Positions 49,431 to 59,483 of a stretch of 64,000 bases of DNA are shown here, one piece after another. Each line of letters begins with the position of its first letter. Positions within the stretch are counted from its first letter, which is position 1. The notes below the pieces were generated by a model. It was not told where the DNA came from. It saw only the letters and a program-made list of their open reading frames with translations, and did not search any database. Position numbers and translations under genes: made by a program. Source of the stretch: Gudongella sp964575895 (GTDB lineage Bacteria > Bacillota > Clostridia > Tissierellales > Tissierellaceae); contig CAZNTE010000012.1 in NCBI GenBank assembly GCA_964575895.1, forward strand, positions 9,114-73,113, written 5' to 3'.

Positions 49431-49464
49431 AAAGATAATGTGGCACTTTTGCCACATTATCTTT
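49431..49464 (-). terminator. 14-bp hairpin between rpoC and the L7Ae gene
   Basis: AAAGATAATGTGGC pairs perfectly with GCCACATTATCTTT around six bases. On the minus strand only CTTTAGC follows, so termination may be partial, or the helix may be a processing or stabilising element. No convincing promoter follows it before the L7Ae gene. Confidence 0.55.
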
Positions 49465-49510
49465 ATGTCATTAAGAGTTTCCCAAGTTTACACACTATAA
49501 CATTCTAACA

Positions 49511-52500
49511 CTAGATAATATCAGTGTCAACAGAATTTTCTTCAACTTTTTCAAGGATCTGTTCATCTAGAACATCTACATTCTTGTATCTCTTCATGCC
49601 TGTACCAGCAGGTATAAGCTTTCCGATGATTACATTTTCCTTTAATCCAAGCAAGAAATCTTCTTTTCCTTTAATTGCTGCTTCAGTTAACACTCTAGTG
49701 GTCTCTTGGAATGAAGCTGCTGATAGGAAGGAATCTGTAGCCAATGAAGCTTTTGTTATTCCAAGTAGAGTCATTCTTGCAACTGCGGGCTCTCCACCAT
49801 CTTGTATAACTTTATTATTAGCTTCTTCAAATTCCAGAATGTTAACCAAGCTTCCTGGTAACATCTCTGAATCCCCAGCACTTTCCACCTTAACCTTTGA
49901 AAGCATCTGTTTCACAATTATTTCAATGTGCTTATCATTAATATCTACACCTTGCAGTCTATATACTTTCTGAACTTCCTTAACAATATAATTTTGTACT
50001 CCCTTAACACCTTTTATCTTTAAGATATCATGTGGGTTAACAGAACCATCAGTTAATTCATCTCCAGCTTCTACTACATCTCCAGGTCTAACTTTAATCC
50101 TAGCTCCATATACTATGTTATAGTTTGCGGTATCTCCATTTTCAGCAGTTACCACAACCTCTTTTCTTCTCTTGTTTTCATTTATACTTACTACTCCATC
50201 TATTTCAGATATTACAGCAAGCCCCTTTGGCTTTCTTGCCTCGAAAAGCTCTTCAACCCTTGGAAGACCTTGTGTAATATCTACAGCTGCAGCAACTCCA
50301 CCTGTGTGGAAGGTTCTCATTGTAAGCTGTGTTCCTGGTTCACCTATTGATTGAGCGGCTATAATTCCAACTGCCTCTCCAATATTTACTGATTTGCCAG
50401 TTGCCAGGTTTCTACCATAACAGTGAGCACAAACTCCAAATTTAGCCTTACATCCAAGTACAGATCTTACCTTAACTTCTTGAATTCCAACATTTTGAAT
50501 TAATTCAGCATCATCATCAGATATGATTGTGTTGCCCTTAACTATAACCTCTTTTGTTTCAGGGTTAATGATATCATCAAATGCATATCTTCCTTCAAGT
50601 CTATCTTTTAATTCCTCAATTATTTCCTTACCATCAGCAAATGATTTTACTAGGAAGAATTGATCAGTACCACAATCAATTTCTCTTACAATTACATCCT
50701 GACTAACATCAACAAGTCTTCTAGTTAGATAACCTGAATCTGCTGTTCTTAAGGCTGTATCTGCAAGACCTTTTCTAGATCCATGAGTTGATATAAAGAA
50801 CTCAAGTACTGAAAGACCTTCACGGAAGTTTGATTTTATAGGAACTTCAACAGTTCTACCAGAAGCACTGGCCATAAGACCACGCATACCAGCTAGCTGT
50901 CTGATCTGGTTTTTACTACCCCTAGCACCAGATAGTGCCATGATGTAGATATTATTCATAGGATCAAGTCCATCCATCAGAACATTTGTAACATCTTCTG
51001 TAGTCTGGTTCCATATTTCAATAACTTTTTCATATCTTTCTTCATCAGAAATAAGTCCTCTTCTAAATGATCTTTCAAACTTGTCTACTTCTTCTTCTGC
51101 CTTTGTGATCATAGAATATTTTTCTTCTGGGATGATAACATCACCCATGGATATTGATATAGCTCCTATAGTTGAATATTTGAATCCCATTTCCTTAATA
51201 TGATCTAGTATATCAGCAGTTACAGAGTTCCCATGTTTTCTAAAGCATTTATCAATTATTACTCCTAATTTTTTCTTATCTACAACTGAATCTATCTCTA
51301 AAGAGTATTGGTTCTTACTTCTGTCAACAAATCCTAGATCTTGTGGAATATTCTCATTGAAAATAAATCTTCCAACTGTACTTTCAACTAATTTCCCCTT
51401 ATCTTCTTTGTTTAGTTTAACCCTTACCTTAACATGAGCGTGAATTCCAACATCTCCATTGGCATAGGCATGTAGCATTTCATTATAGTCTTTAAAAGTC
51501 TTGCCTTCTCCTTTTTCTCCTTCTCTTTCTACTGTTAGATAGTATGCTCCAAGAACCATGTCTTGTGAAGGAGTTGTTATAGGCTTCCCGTCTTTTGGTG
51601 CCAATATATTGTTAGTTGATAACATTAATAGTCTAGCTTCTGCCTGAGCTTCAGTTGATAATGGAACGTGTACTGCCATTTGGTCTCCATCAAAGTCTGC
51701 ATTATATGCAGTACAAACTAATGGATGAAGTTTAATTGCCTTTCCCTCTACAAGAATTGGCTCAAATGCCTGAATTCCAAGTCTGTGAAGTGTAGGTGCA
51801 CGATTTAATAGAACTGGATGATCTTTTATTACTGTTTCTAATACATCCCAGACTTGTGGTTTGATTCTCTCTACCATTCTCTTTGCACTTTTTATATTAT
51901 GTGCGTGTCCATCTTCAACTAATTTCTTCATTACAAATGGCTTAAATAATTCCAGTGCCATTTTTTTAGGAAGACCACATTGGTAAAATTTAAGTTCAGG
52001 ACCAACAACGATTACAGATCTACCTGAATAGTCAACCCTTTTACCAAGAAGGTTCTGTCTGAATCTTCCTTGCTTACCCTTAAGCATATCTGAAAGAGAC
52101 TTTAGCGGCCTATTTCCAGGACCAGTTACAGGTCTGCCCCTTCTACCATTATCAATTAGGGCATCTACTGCTTCTTGAAGCATCCTCTTCTCATTTCTAA
52201 CTATAATGTCTGGTGCCCCAAGGTCTAACAATCTCTTCAATCTATTATTCCTGTTGATTACTCTTCTATAAAGGTCATTAAGGTCAGATGTTGCAAATCT
52301 GCCCCCATCCAGTTGAACCATCGGTCTTAAATCTGGTGGAATAACTGGTATAACATCTAGAACCATCCATTGTGGCTTGTTACCTGATTGTCTAAATGCC
52401 TCTATGACTTCTAATCTTCTTGTGATTCTTATTTTCTTTTGGCCTGTTGCATCCTTTAGCTGACCACGAAGTTCTTTTGACTCCCCTTCTAGATCAATTT

Positions 52501-53131
52501 TCTCCAATAGTTGCTTAACAGCCTCTGCACCCATCATAGCTCTAAACTTGTTGTGATATTTATCAAGTGCATCTCTATATTCTGCTTCAGTTAATAGCTG
52601 TTTTTCATACATTGGTGTGTCACCAGGTTCTATAACAACATATGAGGCAAAATAAAGTATCTTCTCAAGTGCTCTTGGACTCATATCAAGTATAAGACCC
52701 ATTCTACTAGGAATTCCTTTAAAATACCAAATATGAGATACTGGTGCAGCAAGTTCAATATGACCAAGTCTTTCTCTTCTAACCTTAGCTTTTGTAACCT
52801 CTACTCCACATCTATCACAAACTACTCCCTTGTATCTTACTCTCTTGTATTTACCACAGTGACATTCCCAGTCCTTTGTTGGTCCAAAAATCTTCTCACA
52901 AAATAGACCTTCTTTTTCTGGTTTTAATGTCCTGTAGTTAATAGTCTCTGGTTTCTTAACTTCTCCCTTAGACCATTGTCTAATTTTTTCTGGAGAAGCT
53001 AATCCAATTTTTATTGACTCGAAGGTGAAGGTTTTATCCCCACCTCCTGATTCTGCTATATTTAACTTATCTGGTGATGTTGCTCTATCTTCCATTGACA
53101 TTTCATTTACTAAAATATTGTCTTTAGCCAA
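49511..53131 (-). CDS. rpoC: RNA polymerase beta' subunit
   Basis: At 1206 residues it has an N-terminal zinc ribbon (CHCGKYKRVRYKGVVCDRCG), the catalytic Mg loop NADFDGDQMAVHVPLS near 475, and the second zinc site CGTDQF...CKAKFGVCAHC. Bridge-helix and trigger-loop regions (GLMASASGR, AQSIGEPGTQLTMRTFHTGG) are intact. It follows rpoB by 41 bases. Confidence 0.98.
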   Translation of the reverse strand: MAKDNILVNEMSMEDRATSPDKLNIAESGGGDKTFTFESIKIGLASPEKIRQWSKGEVKKPETINYRTLKPEKEGLFCEKIFGPTKDWECHCGKYKRVRYKGVVCDRCGVEVTKAKVRRERLGHIELAAPVSHIWYFKGIPSRMGLILDMSPRALEKILYFASYVVIEPGDTPMYEKQLLTEAEYRDALDKYHNKFRAMMGAEAVKQLLEKIDLEGESKELRGQLKDATGQKKIRITRRLEVIEAFRQSGNKPQWMVLDVIPVIPPDLRPMVQLDGGRFATSDLNDLYRRVINRNNRLKRLLDLGAPDIIVRNEKRMLQEAVDALIDNGRRGRPVTGPGNRPLKSLSDMLKGKQGRFRQNLLGKRVDYSGRSVIVVGPELKFYQCGLPKKMALELFKPFVMKKLVEDGHAHNIKSAKRMVERIKPQVWDVLETVIKDHPVLLNRAPTLHRLGIQAFEPILVEGKAIKLHPLVCTAYNADFDGDQMAVHVPLSTEAQAEARLLMLSTNNILAPKDGKPITTPSQDMVLGAYYLTVEREGEKGEGKTFKDYNEMLHAYANGDVGIHAHVKVRVKLNKEDKGKLVESTVGRFIFNENIPQDLGFVDRSKNQYSLEIDSVVDKKKLGVIIDKCFRKHGNSVTADILDHIKEMGFKYSTIGAISISMGDVIIPEEKYSMITKAEEEVDKFERSFRRGLISDEERYEKVIEIWNQTTEDVTNVLMDGLDPMNNIYIMALSGARGSKNQIRQLAGMRGLMASASGRTVEVPIKSNFREGLSVLEFFISTHGSRKGLADTALRTADSGYLTRRLVDVSQDVIVREIDCGTDQFFLVKSFADGKEIIEELKDRLEGRYAFDDIINPETKEVIVKGNTIISDDDAELIQNVGIQEVKVRSVLGCKAKFGVCAHCYGRNLATGKSVNIGEAVGIIAAQSIGEPGTQLTMRTFHTGGVAAAVDITQGLPRVEELFEARKPKGLAVISEIDGVVSINENKRRKEVVVTAENGDTANYNIVYGARIKVRPGDVVEAGDELTDGSVNPHDILKIKGVKGVQNYIVKEVQKVYRLQGVDINDKHIEIIVKQMLSKVKVESAGDSEMLPGSLVNILEFEEANNKVIQDGGEPAVARMTLLGITKASLATDSFLSAASFQETTRVLTEAAIKGKEDFLLGLKENVIIGKLIPAGTGMKRYKNVDVLDEQILEKVEENSVDTDII

Positions 53132-53171
53132 GGAGCATTCTCTCCTTTCATAATAGTGTTTAAGTTCCTAA

Positions 53172-56100
53172 TTAGTCCAAGTCCTCATCATCTAAATTTA
53201 CAAAGTCATCATCTTCATCTTCCTCTATTAAGAATCCAGATGGCAATTCTTCAGACTTTGTTTTTCCTTTATTTGCCAATGACTCCTCATCATCCAAATC
53301 TTCTACCTCTTCATCGTCAGTAAAGATCCTTCTTGAATTATCATCTCCCAGTAAATCCAAATCTGATAGATCATCTTCAGTTGACTCTTTAATGGTAATT
53401 TCTTCTCGTTCCTCTCCCATTACCTTAACATCTAGAGCTAAGGATTGTAATTCCTTGATCAATACTTTAAATGATTCAGGTATTCCTGGTTCAGGTATAT
53501 TTTCACCTTTTACTATTGCTTCATAAGTTTTAACTCTTCCAACAATATCGTCGGACTTAACAGTAAGAATTTCCTGTAAAGTATGAGATGCTCCATAAGC
53601 CTCTAGAGCCCATACCTCCATCTCACCGAATCTCTGCCCTCCGAATTGAGCTTTACCACCCAGTGGCTGCTGAGTAACCAAAGAGTAAGGCCCTGTGGAT
53701 CTAGCATGTATCTTATCATCTACTAGGTGATGTAGTTTTAGCATATACATATAACCAACTGTTACAGGATTAGCGAATTCCTCGCCGGATCTACCATCTC
53801 TTAACTGAATTTTACCATTTTCAGGGTAATCAGCTTTTCTAAGAGCATCCATAATGTCTTCTTCGTTAGCTCCATCAAATACTGGAGTGGCTATATGCCA
53901 ACCCAATTTCTTAGATGCTAATCCAAGATGAACTTCCAATACTTGTCCTAAGTTCATCCTTGAAGGTACTCCCAGTGGGTTTAAAACAACATCTACAGGG
54001 GTTCCATCTGGCATATATGGCATGTCCTCTTCAGGCATAATTCTTGAGATTACACCTTTGTTTCCATGTCTACCACACATTTTATCCCCTACATTTATCT
54101 TTCTCTTGGTAGCAACATACACTCTAACCATTTGATTTACTCCAGGTGGTAACTCATCTCCATTTTCCCTAGAGTAAGTCTTAACATCTACTATTATTCC
54201 AGTTTCACCATGGGGCACTCTAAGAGACGTATCTCTTACTTCTCTTGCCTTTTCTCCAAATATCGCCCTTAGAAGTCTTTCTTCTGCAGTTAACTCAGTC
54301 TCTCCTTTTGGAGTAACTTTACCCACTAGAATGTCTCCAGCTTTGACTTCTGCACCTATTCTTATTATCCCCTTCTCGTTAAGGTCTTTTAACATCTCTT
54401 CCCCAACATTAGGAATATCTCTGGTAATTTCTTCTGGTCCTAACTTAGTGTCCCTTGCTTCTGACTCATACTCTTCAATATGAACTGATGTCAATACATC
54501 TTCAATAACTAATCTTTCATTTAATAAAATTGCATCCTCATAGTTATAACCTTCCCAAGTCATAAATGCGATTAATAAGTTCTTACCAAGTGCTATTTCA
54601 CCCTGATCAGTACTTGGACCATCTGCAATTATCTGGGAATTTAAAATAGCTTCCCCTTGTTTTACAATAGGTCTTTGGTTTATGGTAGTTCCTTGGTTTG
54701 ATCTCTTAAATTTCAGTAATTTATATCTATCGATTTGATTATCTTCATCTCTTCTAATTAGGATTTCATTAGCAGTTACTTTTTCTGCTATTCCAGAAGC
54801 TCTAGCAACTACTACTGTTCCTGAATCCTTAGCAGCCTTATACTCAATACCAGTACCTATTATAGGTGCTTCGGTCTTTAGTAGTGGAACTGCCTGTCTT
54901 TGCATGTTTGAACCCATTAGTGCTCTGTTGGCATCATCATTTTCCAAGAATGGAATCATGGCAGTACCAACTGATACTATCTGTCTAGGAGATACATCCA
55001 TATAATCAATGTCTTCAGGATTAAATATATCTACTATACCATAGTGTCCTCTGGCAATTATTCTCTTGTTTATAAACTCACTATTTTCATCTAACTTCTC
55101 ATTAGACTGAGCGATAATAAGCTCATATTCTATATCAGCTGTTAAATAATCTATTTCTCCAGTTACTCTTCCATTTTTTACTTTTCTATATGGAGCTTCA
55201 ATAAATCCATATTCATTGATTCTCGCATAAGTTGTTAGTGATGTTATTAGACCAATGTTTGGTCCCTCAGGGGTTTCGATTGGGCACATTCTACCATAAT
55301 GAGAGTTGTGAACATCACGAACCTCAAATCCTGCCCTATCTCTACTTAAACCACCAGGTCCTAAAGCAGACATTCTTCTCTTATGGGTTAACTCTGCCAA
55401 TGGATTTGTTTGATCCATGAACTGAGATAACTGGCTACTTCCAAAGAATTCCTTGATTGATGCTACAACTGGTCTTATATTGATAAGAGCTTGAGGGGTT
55501 GCAACTTCAATGTCTTGAATTGTCATTCTCTCTCTTACAACTCTTTCCATTCTAGCTAAACCAATTCTAAATTGGTTTTGTAATAATTCACCCACACTTC
55601 TAAGTCGTCTGTTGCCTAAGTGGTCTATGTCATCTGTAGTCCCAATTCCAAAAAATAGGTTGAATTCATAGTTTATACTAGCAACAATATCATCAACAAT
55701 TATATGTTTTGGTGAAAGTTCTTTTATTCTATCTTTGATTGCTGTCTTCAACTCTTCTGGATCTTGGAAAAGCTCTATTAATTCCTTCATTAGAGGATAA
55801 TATGCCTTTTCTCTTAGTCCAAGTTCTTTTAGAGAAAATGGAAGGTCAAAAGCTTTAATGGATACAAAATTGTTTCCCATTACTTTAACTTCTTTTCCGT
55901 CATCCATTATTAATTTTATGGAATTAATTCCACTGTTTTCTATTTCAATAGCTTTTTCTCTTGGAATTTTCTTGCCTTTTTCCATCAATATTTCGCCAGT
56001 ATTTGGGTCAATTACATCATGGGCAGCTTTTCTACCAGTTATTCTATTATAAAGAGCAAGTTTTTTGTTGAATTTATATCTACCTACTTTTGCAAGATCA

Positions 56101-56891
56101 TATCTTCTTGGATCAAAGAATAGGTTGTTTAATAAACTCTTTGCGCTATCTACTGTTGGAGGTTCTCCAGGTCTAAGTCTTTTGTAAATCTCTAAAAGCG
56201 CCTCTTCTTCAGTAGATGTTGGATCTTTCTCCAAGGTAGTCAATAAGTGTTCTGTTTCACCTAAAACTTCAATTATTTCGCTATCTGATGATATTTGTAG
56301 AGCTCTTAATAATGTAGTAATCGGAACTTTTCTAGTTCTATCAATTCTTACATATACTATATCATTTGAATCTGTTTCATACTCTAACCATGCTCCTCTG
56401 TTGGGAATTAGCGTTGAAGAATAGAGTTTTTTACCAGTTTTATCAAACTCATCTACATAATATACTCCTGGTGATCTAACAAGCTGACTTACAACTACTC
56501 TCTCTGCACCATTGATGATAAATGTACCCTTATCTGTCATTAAAGGCATATCACCCATGAATACTTCCTGTTCTTTTACCTCGCCTGTTTCTTTGTTGAT
56601 TAACCTAACCTTGACTTTTAAAGGTGCTGAATAATTAGCATCTCTTTCTCTTGCTTCGTTTTCATCATATTTTATTGAATCGCCAATATGATAATCAACA
56701 AACTCTAAAATTAGATTTCCCGTATAATCTTGTATAGGAGAAATGTCTTCGAAAACTTCCTTTAAGCCCTCAGATAAAAACCAGTCGTAGGAAGATTTCT
56801 GTACCTCAATTAAATCAGGCAGATCTAGTACTTCATCAATGCGGGAATAACTCATTCTGACCCGCTTTCCAAATGTTACAGGATGTACCAT
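53172..56891 (-). CDS. rpoB: RNA polymerase beta subunit
   Basis: The 1239-residue protein begins MVHPVTFGKRVRMSYSRIDE at 56891, with AAGGGGTGAAAG upstream; an in-frame ATG at 56963 lies upstream of a leader hairpin and is not used. The rifampicin pocket FFGSSQLSQFMDQTNPLAEL and THKRRMSALGPGGLSRDRAG looks wild type. After GERFGEMEVWALEAYGA the chain ends in a long acidic tail (about the last 70 residues), common in Firmicutes. Confidence 0.97.
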   Translation of the reverse strand: MVHPVTFGKRVRMSYSRIDEVLDLPDLIEVQKSSYDWFLSEGLKEVFEDISPIQDYTGNLILEFVDYHIGDSIKYDENEARERDANYSAPLKVKVRLINKETGEVKEQEVFMGDMPLMTDKGTFIINGAERVVVSQLVRSPGVYYVDEFDKTGKKLYSSTLIPNRGAWLEYETDSNDIVYVRIDRTRKVPITTLLRALQISSDSEIIEVLGETEHLLTTLEKDPTSTEEEALLEIYKRLRPGEPPTVDSAKSLLNNLFFDPRRYDLAKVGRYKFNKKLALYNRITGRKAAHDVIDPNTGEILMEKGKKIPREKAIEIENSGINSIKLIMDDGKEVKVMGNNFVSIKAFDLPFSLKELGLREKAYYPLMKELIELFQDPEELKTAIKDRIKELSPKHIIVDDIVASINYEFNLFFGIGTTDDIDHLGNRRLRSVGELLQNQFRIGLARMERVVRERMTIQDIEVATPQALINIRPVVASIKEFFGSSQLSQFMDQTNPLAELTHKRRMSALGPGGLSRDRAGFEVRDVHNSHYGRMCPIETPEGPNIGLITSLTTYARINEYGFIEAPYRKVKNGRVTGEIDYLTADIEYELIIAQSNEKLDENSEFINKRIIARGHYGIVDIFNPEDIDYMDVSPRQIVSVGTAMIPFLENDDANRALMGSNMQRQAVPLLKTEAPIIGTGIEYKAAKDSGTVVVARASGIAEKVTANEILIRRDEDNQIDRYKLLKFKRSNQGTTINQRPIVKQGEAILNSQIIADGPSTDQGEIALGKNLLIAFMTWEGYNYEDAILLNERLVIEDVLTSVHIEEYESEARDTKLGPEEITRDIPNVGEEMLKDLNEKGIIRIGAEVKAGDILVGKVTPKGETELTAEERLLRAIFGEKAREVRDTSLRVPHGETGIIVDVKTYSRENGDELPPGVNQMVRVYVATKRKINVGDKMCGRHGNKGVISRIMPEEDMPYMPDGTPVDVVLNPLGVPSRMNLGQVLEVHLGLASKKLGWHIATPVFDGANEEDIMDALRKADYPENGKIQLRDGRSGEEFANPVTVGYMYMLKLHHLVDDKIHARSTGPYSLVTQQPLGGKAQFGGQRFGEMEVWALEAYGASHTLQEILTVKSDDIVGRVKTYEAIVKGENIPEPGIPESFKVLIKELQSLALDVKVMGEEREEITIKESTEDDLSDLDLLGDDNSRRIFTDDEEVEDLDDEESLANKGKTKSEELPSGFLIEEDEDDDFVNLDDEDLD

Positions 56892-56913
56892 TAAACTTTC
56901 ACCCCTTATTAAA

Positions 56914-56942
56914 CTAAAATAGCCAAAAGCTCTTGCTTTTGG
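56914..56942 (-). terminator. Possible attenuator in the rpoB leader
   Basis: On the minus strand CCAAAAGC, a four-base loop and GCTTTTGG are followed by CTATTTTAG, 23 bases before the rpoB ATG. It looks like a weak intrinsic terminator inside the leader. Confidence 0.5.
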
Positions 56943-57029
56943 TAGTAAACTCCCGTCGGTCAAATATTATAATGGTCTCTAATAAATCAGTATAGTATGC
57001 CCATTATAATCATTATTATGCAATATATT

Positions 57030-57058
57030 ATATTATCATACCCTTGTCCTATTGTCAA
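57030..57058 (-). promoter_or_regulatory. Strong sigma-A promoter of rpoB-rpoC
   Basis: On the minus strand a perfect TTGACA (57053-57058), 17 bases, then TAATAT (57030-57035). The leader to the rpoB ATG is about 130 bases. The rest of 56943-57029 is AT-rich without a gene. Confidence 0.85.
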
Positions 57059-57132
57059 TTAATCAAGCGTATAATATTTAAGTTTTTAAGAAAAACTTTT
57101 CTATTTCCTATGTTTATTATATAGAAAATAAA

Positions 57133-57160
57133 AAAGGCTTCCTTAATTTAGAAAGCCTTT
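57133..57160 (-). terminator. Terminator of rplJ-rplL
   Basis: AAAGGCTTTCT pairs with AGGAAGCCTTT (one wobble) and runs into TTTTTTATTTT on the minus strand, 12 bases after the rplL stop. Confidence 0.9.
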
Positions 57161-57171
57161 CTATTCTTAAA

Positions 57172-57549
57172 TTACTTAACTTCTACGCCTGCTCCAACTT
57201 CTTCTAACTTAGCTTTTAGTCCCTCTGCTTCATCTTTGCTTACTGCTTCTTTAAGTGTTTTAGGAGCTCCATCAACTAACTCTTTAGCTTCTTTTAATCC
57301 TAATCCAGTTAATTCTCTTACTACTTTAATAACTTTGATTTTTTCTGCGCCAGCTGATGTAAGAACTACATCAAACTCAGTTTTCTCAGCTACTACTTCT
57401 GCTGCTGCTGCTACTGGAGCTGCTGCTGCCATAGGAGCTGCTGCACTTACGCCAAACTCTTCTTCTAGAGCTTTAACTAATTCAGATAACTCTAATACTG
57501 TAAGATTTTTTACTTCTTCAATTAAATTTAATACTTTTTCACTTGCCAT
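57172..57549 (-). CDS. rplL: 50S ribosomal protein bL12 (L7/L12)
   Basis: The 125-residue stalk protein has an N-terminal dimer domain (VLNLIEEVKNLTVLELSELV), an Ala/Pro/Val hinge (about 38-55) and the C-terminal factor-binding domain with KIKVIKVVRELTGLGLKEAK. It recruits EF-Tu and EF-G. AGGGATATATAAA precedes the ATG. Confidence 0.98.
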   Translation of the reverse strand: MASEKVLNLIEEVKNLTVLELSELVKALEEEFGVSAAAPMAAAAPVAAAAEVVAEKTEFDVVLTSAGAEKIKVIKVVRELTGLGLKEAKELVDGAPKTLKEAVSKDEAEGLKAKLEEVGAGVEVK

Positions 57550-57582
57550 TTTATATATCCCTCCGAATTTTATTATTTTTTA

Positions 57583-58110
57583 TTATGCAGTTTTTTCTTC
57601 TGCGATGGCGTTTAATACTATTGCTAGACCTCTAATAGTACCTTGAAGCACATTAGCAAATCCCTGTATTGGTGCATTTAATCCACCTAATACTTGAGCC
57701 ACAAGCACTTCTCTTGATGGTAATTCAGCTAAGTTCTTAACTCCGTCTAAATCAATTACTTTTCCATCTACAATACCAGCTTTAATTTCTAGCTTATCAT
57801 TTGCTTTTGCAAACTCAGCTGTTACTTTAGCTGCTGCTACTGGATCATCTAGACCAAAAGCTACTGCTGAAGGTCCTTTTAAATACTCGTTGAAATCTTC
57901 CAAACCTAGGTCTTTAAAAGCGAATCTCATCATTGTATTTTTATATACTTTGTAGTCAACTCCTGCATCTCTGTATCTTTTTCTTAACTCTGTTAGTTGA
58001 GCTACGTTTAATCCTCTGTAATCAACAAGAATCATTGACTGTGAGGAACTGATCTTCTCTTTTATTTCGTCTATAACTTGGGTTTTAGCCTGAAGGGTAT
58101 GTTCCTTCAT
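57583..58110 (-). CDS. rplJ: 50S ribosomal protein uL10
   Basis: The 175-residue stalk base contains DEIKEKISSSQSMILVDYRG and LTELRKRYRDAGVDYKVYKN, with a C-terminal helix for L12 dimers (NVLQGTIRGLAIVLNAIAE). CAGGAGGTGAACC precedes the ATG. It is preceded by a classical L10 leader with an attenuator. Confidence 0.98.
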   Translation of the reverse strand: MKEHTLQAKTQVIDEIKEKISSSQSMILVDYRGLNVAQLTELRKRYRDAGVDYKVYKNTMMRFAFKDLGLEDFNEYLKGPSAVAFGLDDPVAAAKVTAEFAKANDKLEIKAGIVDGKVIDLDGVKNLAELPSREVLVAQVLGGLNAPIQGFANVLQGTIRGLAIVLNAIAEEKTA

Positions 58111-58144
58111 CGTGGTTCACCTCCTGGTTTTATCAAATAATAAA

Positions 58145-58255
58145 GGTCTCCACACAGACATGTAGAGACCCTAATTTCAAAATTAGATTTTAATCTCACC
58201 TCGGTAGGGTATTAAGCATTAGCTCCTACTGTCTGCGGTTCTTTATTTAATTAAC
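58145..58255 (-). ncRNA. Ribosomal protein L10 leader with attenuator hairpin
   Basis: The minus-strand RNA has the L10 leader features AACCGCAGACAGTAGGAGC and AATACCCTACCGAGGTGAG, a kinked helix joined through GTAGG/CCTAC. It ends in the hairpin GGTCTC/GAGACC (58145-58170) followed by TTTATTATTT. Excess L10-L12 binding is expected to favour termination before rplJ. Confidence 0.85.
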
Positions 58256-58261
58256 ATTGGT

Positions 58262-58290
58262 ATTATATCAGCTTATATATCAACTGTCAA
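58262..58290 (-). promoter_or_regulatory. Consensus promoter of rplJ-rplL
   Basis: On the minus strand TTGACA (58285-58290), 17 bases and TATAAT (58262-58267), the perfect sigma-A consensus. It starts directly at the end of rplA, so the L10 leader is transcribed from here. Confidence 0.9.
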
Positions 58291-58989
58291 CTATTCGCCA
58301 ATTTTTCCTGGATTAATTTTAATTCCAGGGCCCATTGTGCTAGAAACAGTTACTGTCTTAAGATATTTTCCTTTTGCTGCAGCTGGCTTTGCTTTAATTA
58401 AAGCTTCTAAAATCGCTGAGAAATTTTCTCTAAGTTTTTCAGTTCCGAAGGAAGCTTTTCCTATAGGTACGTGAACAATACTCGCCTTGTCAACTCTGTA
58501 CTCAACTTTACCAGCTTTAATTTCATTTACAGCCTTAGTAACATCAAATGTTACTGTTCCAGATTTTGGATTTGGCATTAAACCTTTAGGTCCAAGAACT
58601 CTACCGATTCTACCAACAACACCCATCATGTCAGGAGTAGCTACAACTACATCGAAATCTAACCAACCTTCAGTTTGTATTTTGGCAACCATTTCATCGC
58701 CACCTACAAAGTCTGCTCCTGCATCTTCTGCTTCTTTTTGCTTCTCGCCTTTTGCTATAACAAGAACTCTTCTTGTTTTACCAGTACCGTGTGGTAATAC
58801 AACAGCACCTCTTACTTGTTGATCTGCATGTCTTGGATCTACACCAAGTCTAACAGATAATTCAATAGTTTCATCAAATTTAGCCTTAGCTGTTTGTTGA
58901 ACTAATTCAATTGCATCTAATGTATCATACAATTTAGTTCTATCAACTAGCTTCATAGCATCTTGATAATTTTTACCTCTCTTTGGCAT
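58291..58989 (-). CDS. rplA: 50S ribosomal protein uL1
   Basis: The 232-residue protein starts MPKRGKNYQDAMKLVDRTKL and contains VVLPHGTGKTRRVLVIAKGE and VGRIGRVLGPKGLMPNPKSG. L1 binds the mobile stalk of 23S rRNA and often a mimic in its own mRNA; a matching site lies before rplK. The end TVSSTMGPGIKINPGKIGE is normal. Confidence 0.98.
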   Translation of the reverse strand: MPKRGKNYQDAMKLVDRTKLYDTLDAIELVQQTAKAKFDETIELSVRLGVDPRHADQQVRGAVVLPHGTGKTRRVLVIAKGEKQKEAEDAGADFVGGDEMVAKIQTEGWLDFDVVVATPDMMGVVGRIGRVLGPKGLMPNPKSGTVTFDVTKAVNEIKAGKVEYRVDKASIVHVPIGKASFGTEKLRENFSAILEALIKAKPAAAKGKYLKTVTVSSTMGPGIKINPGKIGE

Positions 58990-59035
58990 ACTAAAAACCT
59001 CCTTGTGGTACTAACGAACTTAATCTCCCACTTAA

Positions 59036-59461
59036 TTATTCTTCTACTGTTACTCCCATACTTCTTGCAGTTCCTGCAATCATACTCATTGCTGCTTCTA
59101 CTGATCCTGCATTTAGGTCAGGCATTTTTGTCTCAGCAATTTGTCTTAATTGAGCTTGGGTTATTTTTGCTACTTTTTTCTTGTTTGGTTCTTTAGAACC
59201 TGATTCAATTCCTACAGCCTTTTTAATTAACACTGGCGCTGGTGGCGTCTTAGTGATGAATGTAAAAGATCTGTCCTGGTAAACTGTTAGAACAACTGGT
59301 ATTATCATACCTGCTTGATCAGCAGTTTTTGCATTAAACTCCTTAGTAAATTGCATAATATTTACTCCGTGAGGTCCTAATGCAGTACCTACAGGTGGAG
59401 CTGGTGTAGCCTTTCCAGCTGGAATTTGTAATTTAACTAGAGCTATGACTTTTTTTGCCAT
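59036..59461 (-). CDS. rplK: 50S ribosomal protein uL11
   Basis: At 141 residues it contains LQIPAGKATPAPPVGTALGP, HGVNIMQFTKEFNAKT and ITKTPPAPVLIKKAVG. It forms the GTPase-associated centre with L10. GAGGAGGTGGAAAT precedes the ATG. The rplA start lies 46 bases further on. Confidence 0.98.
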   Translation of the reverse strand: MAKKVIALVKLQIPAGKATPAPPVGTALGPHGVNIMQFTKEFNAKTADQAGMIIPVVLTVYQDRSFTFITKTPPAPVLIKKAVGIESGSKEPNKKKVAKITQAQLRQIAETKMPDLNAGSVEAAMSMIAGTARSMGVTVEE

Positions 59462-59483
59462 ATTTCCACCTCCTCATTTCAAT

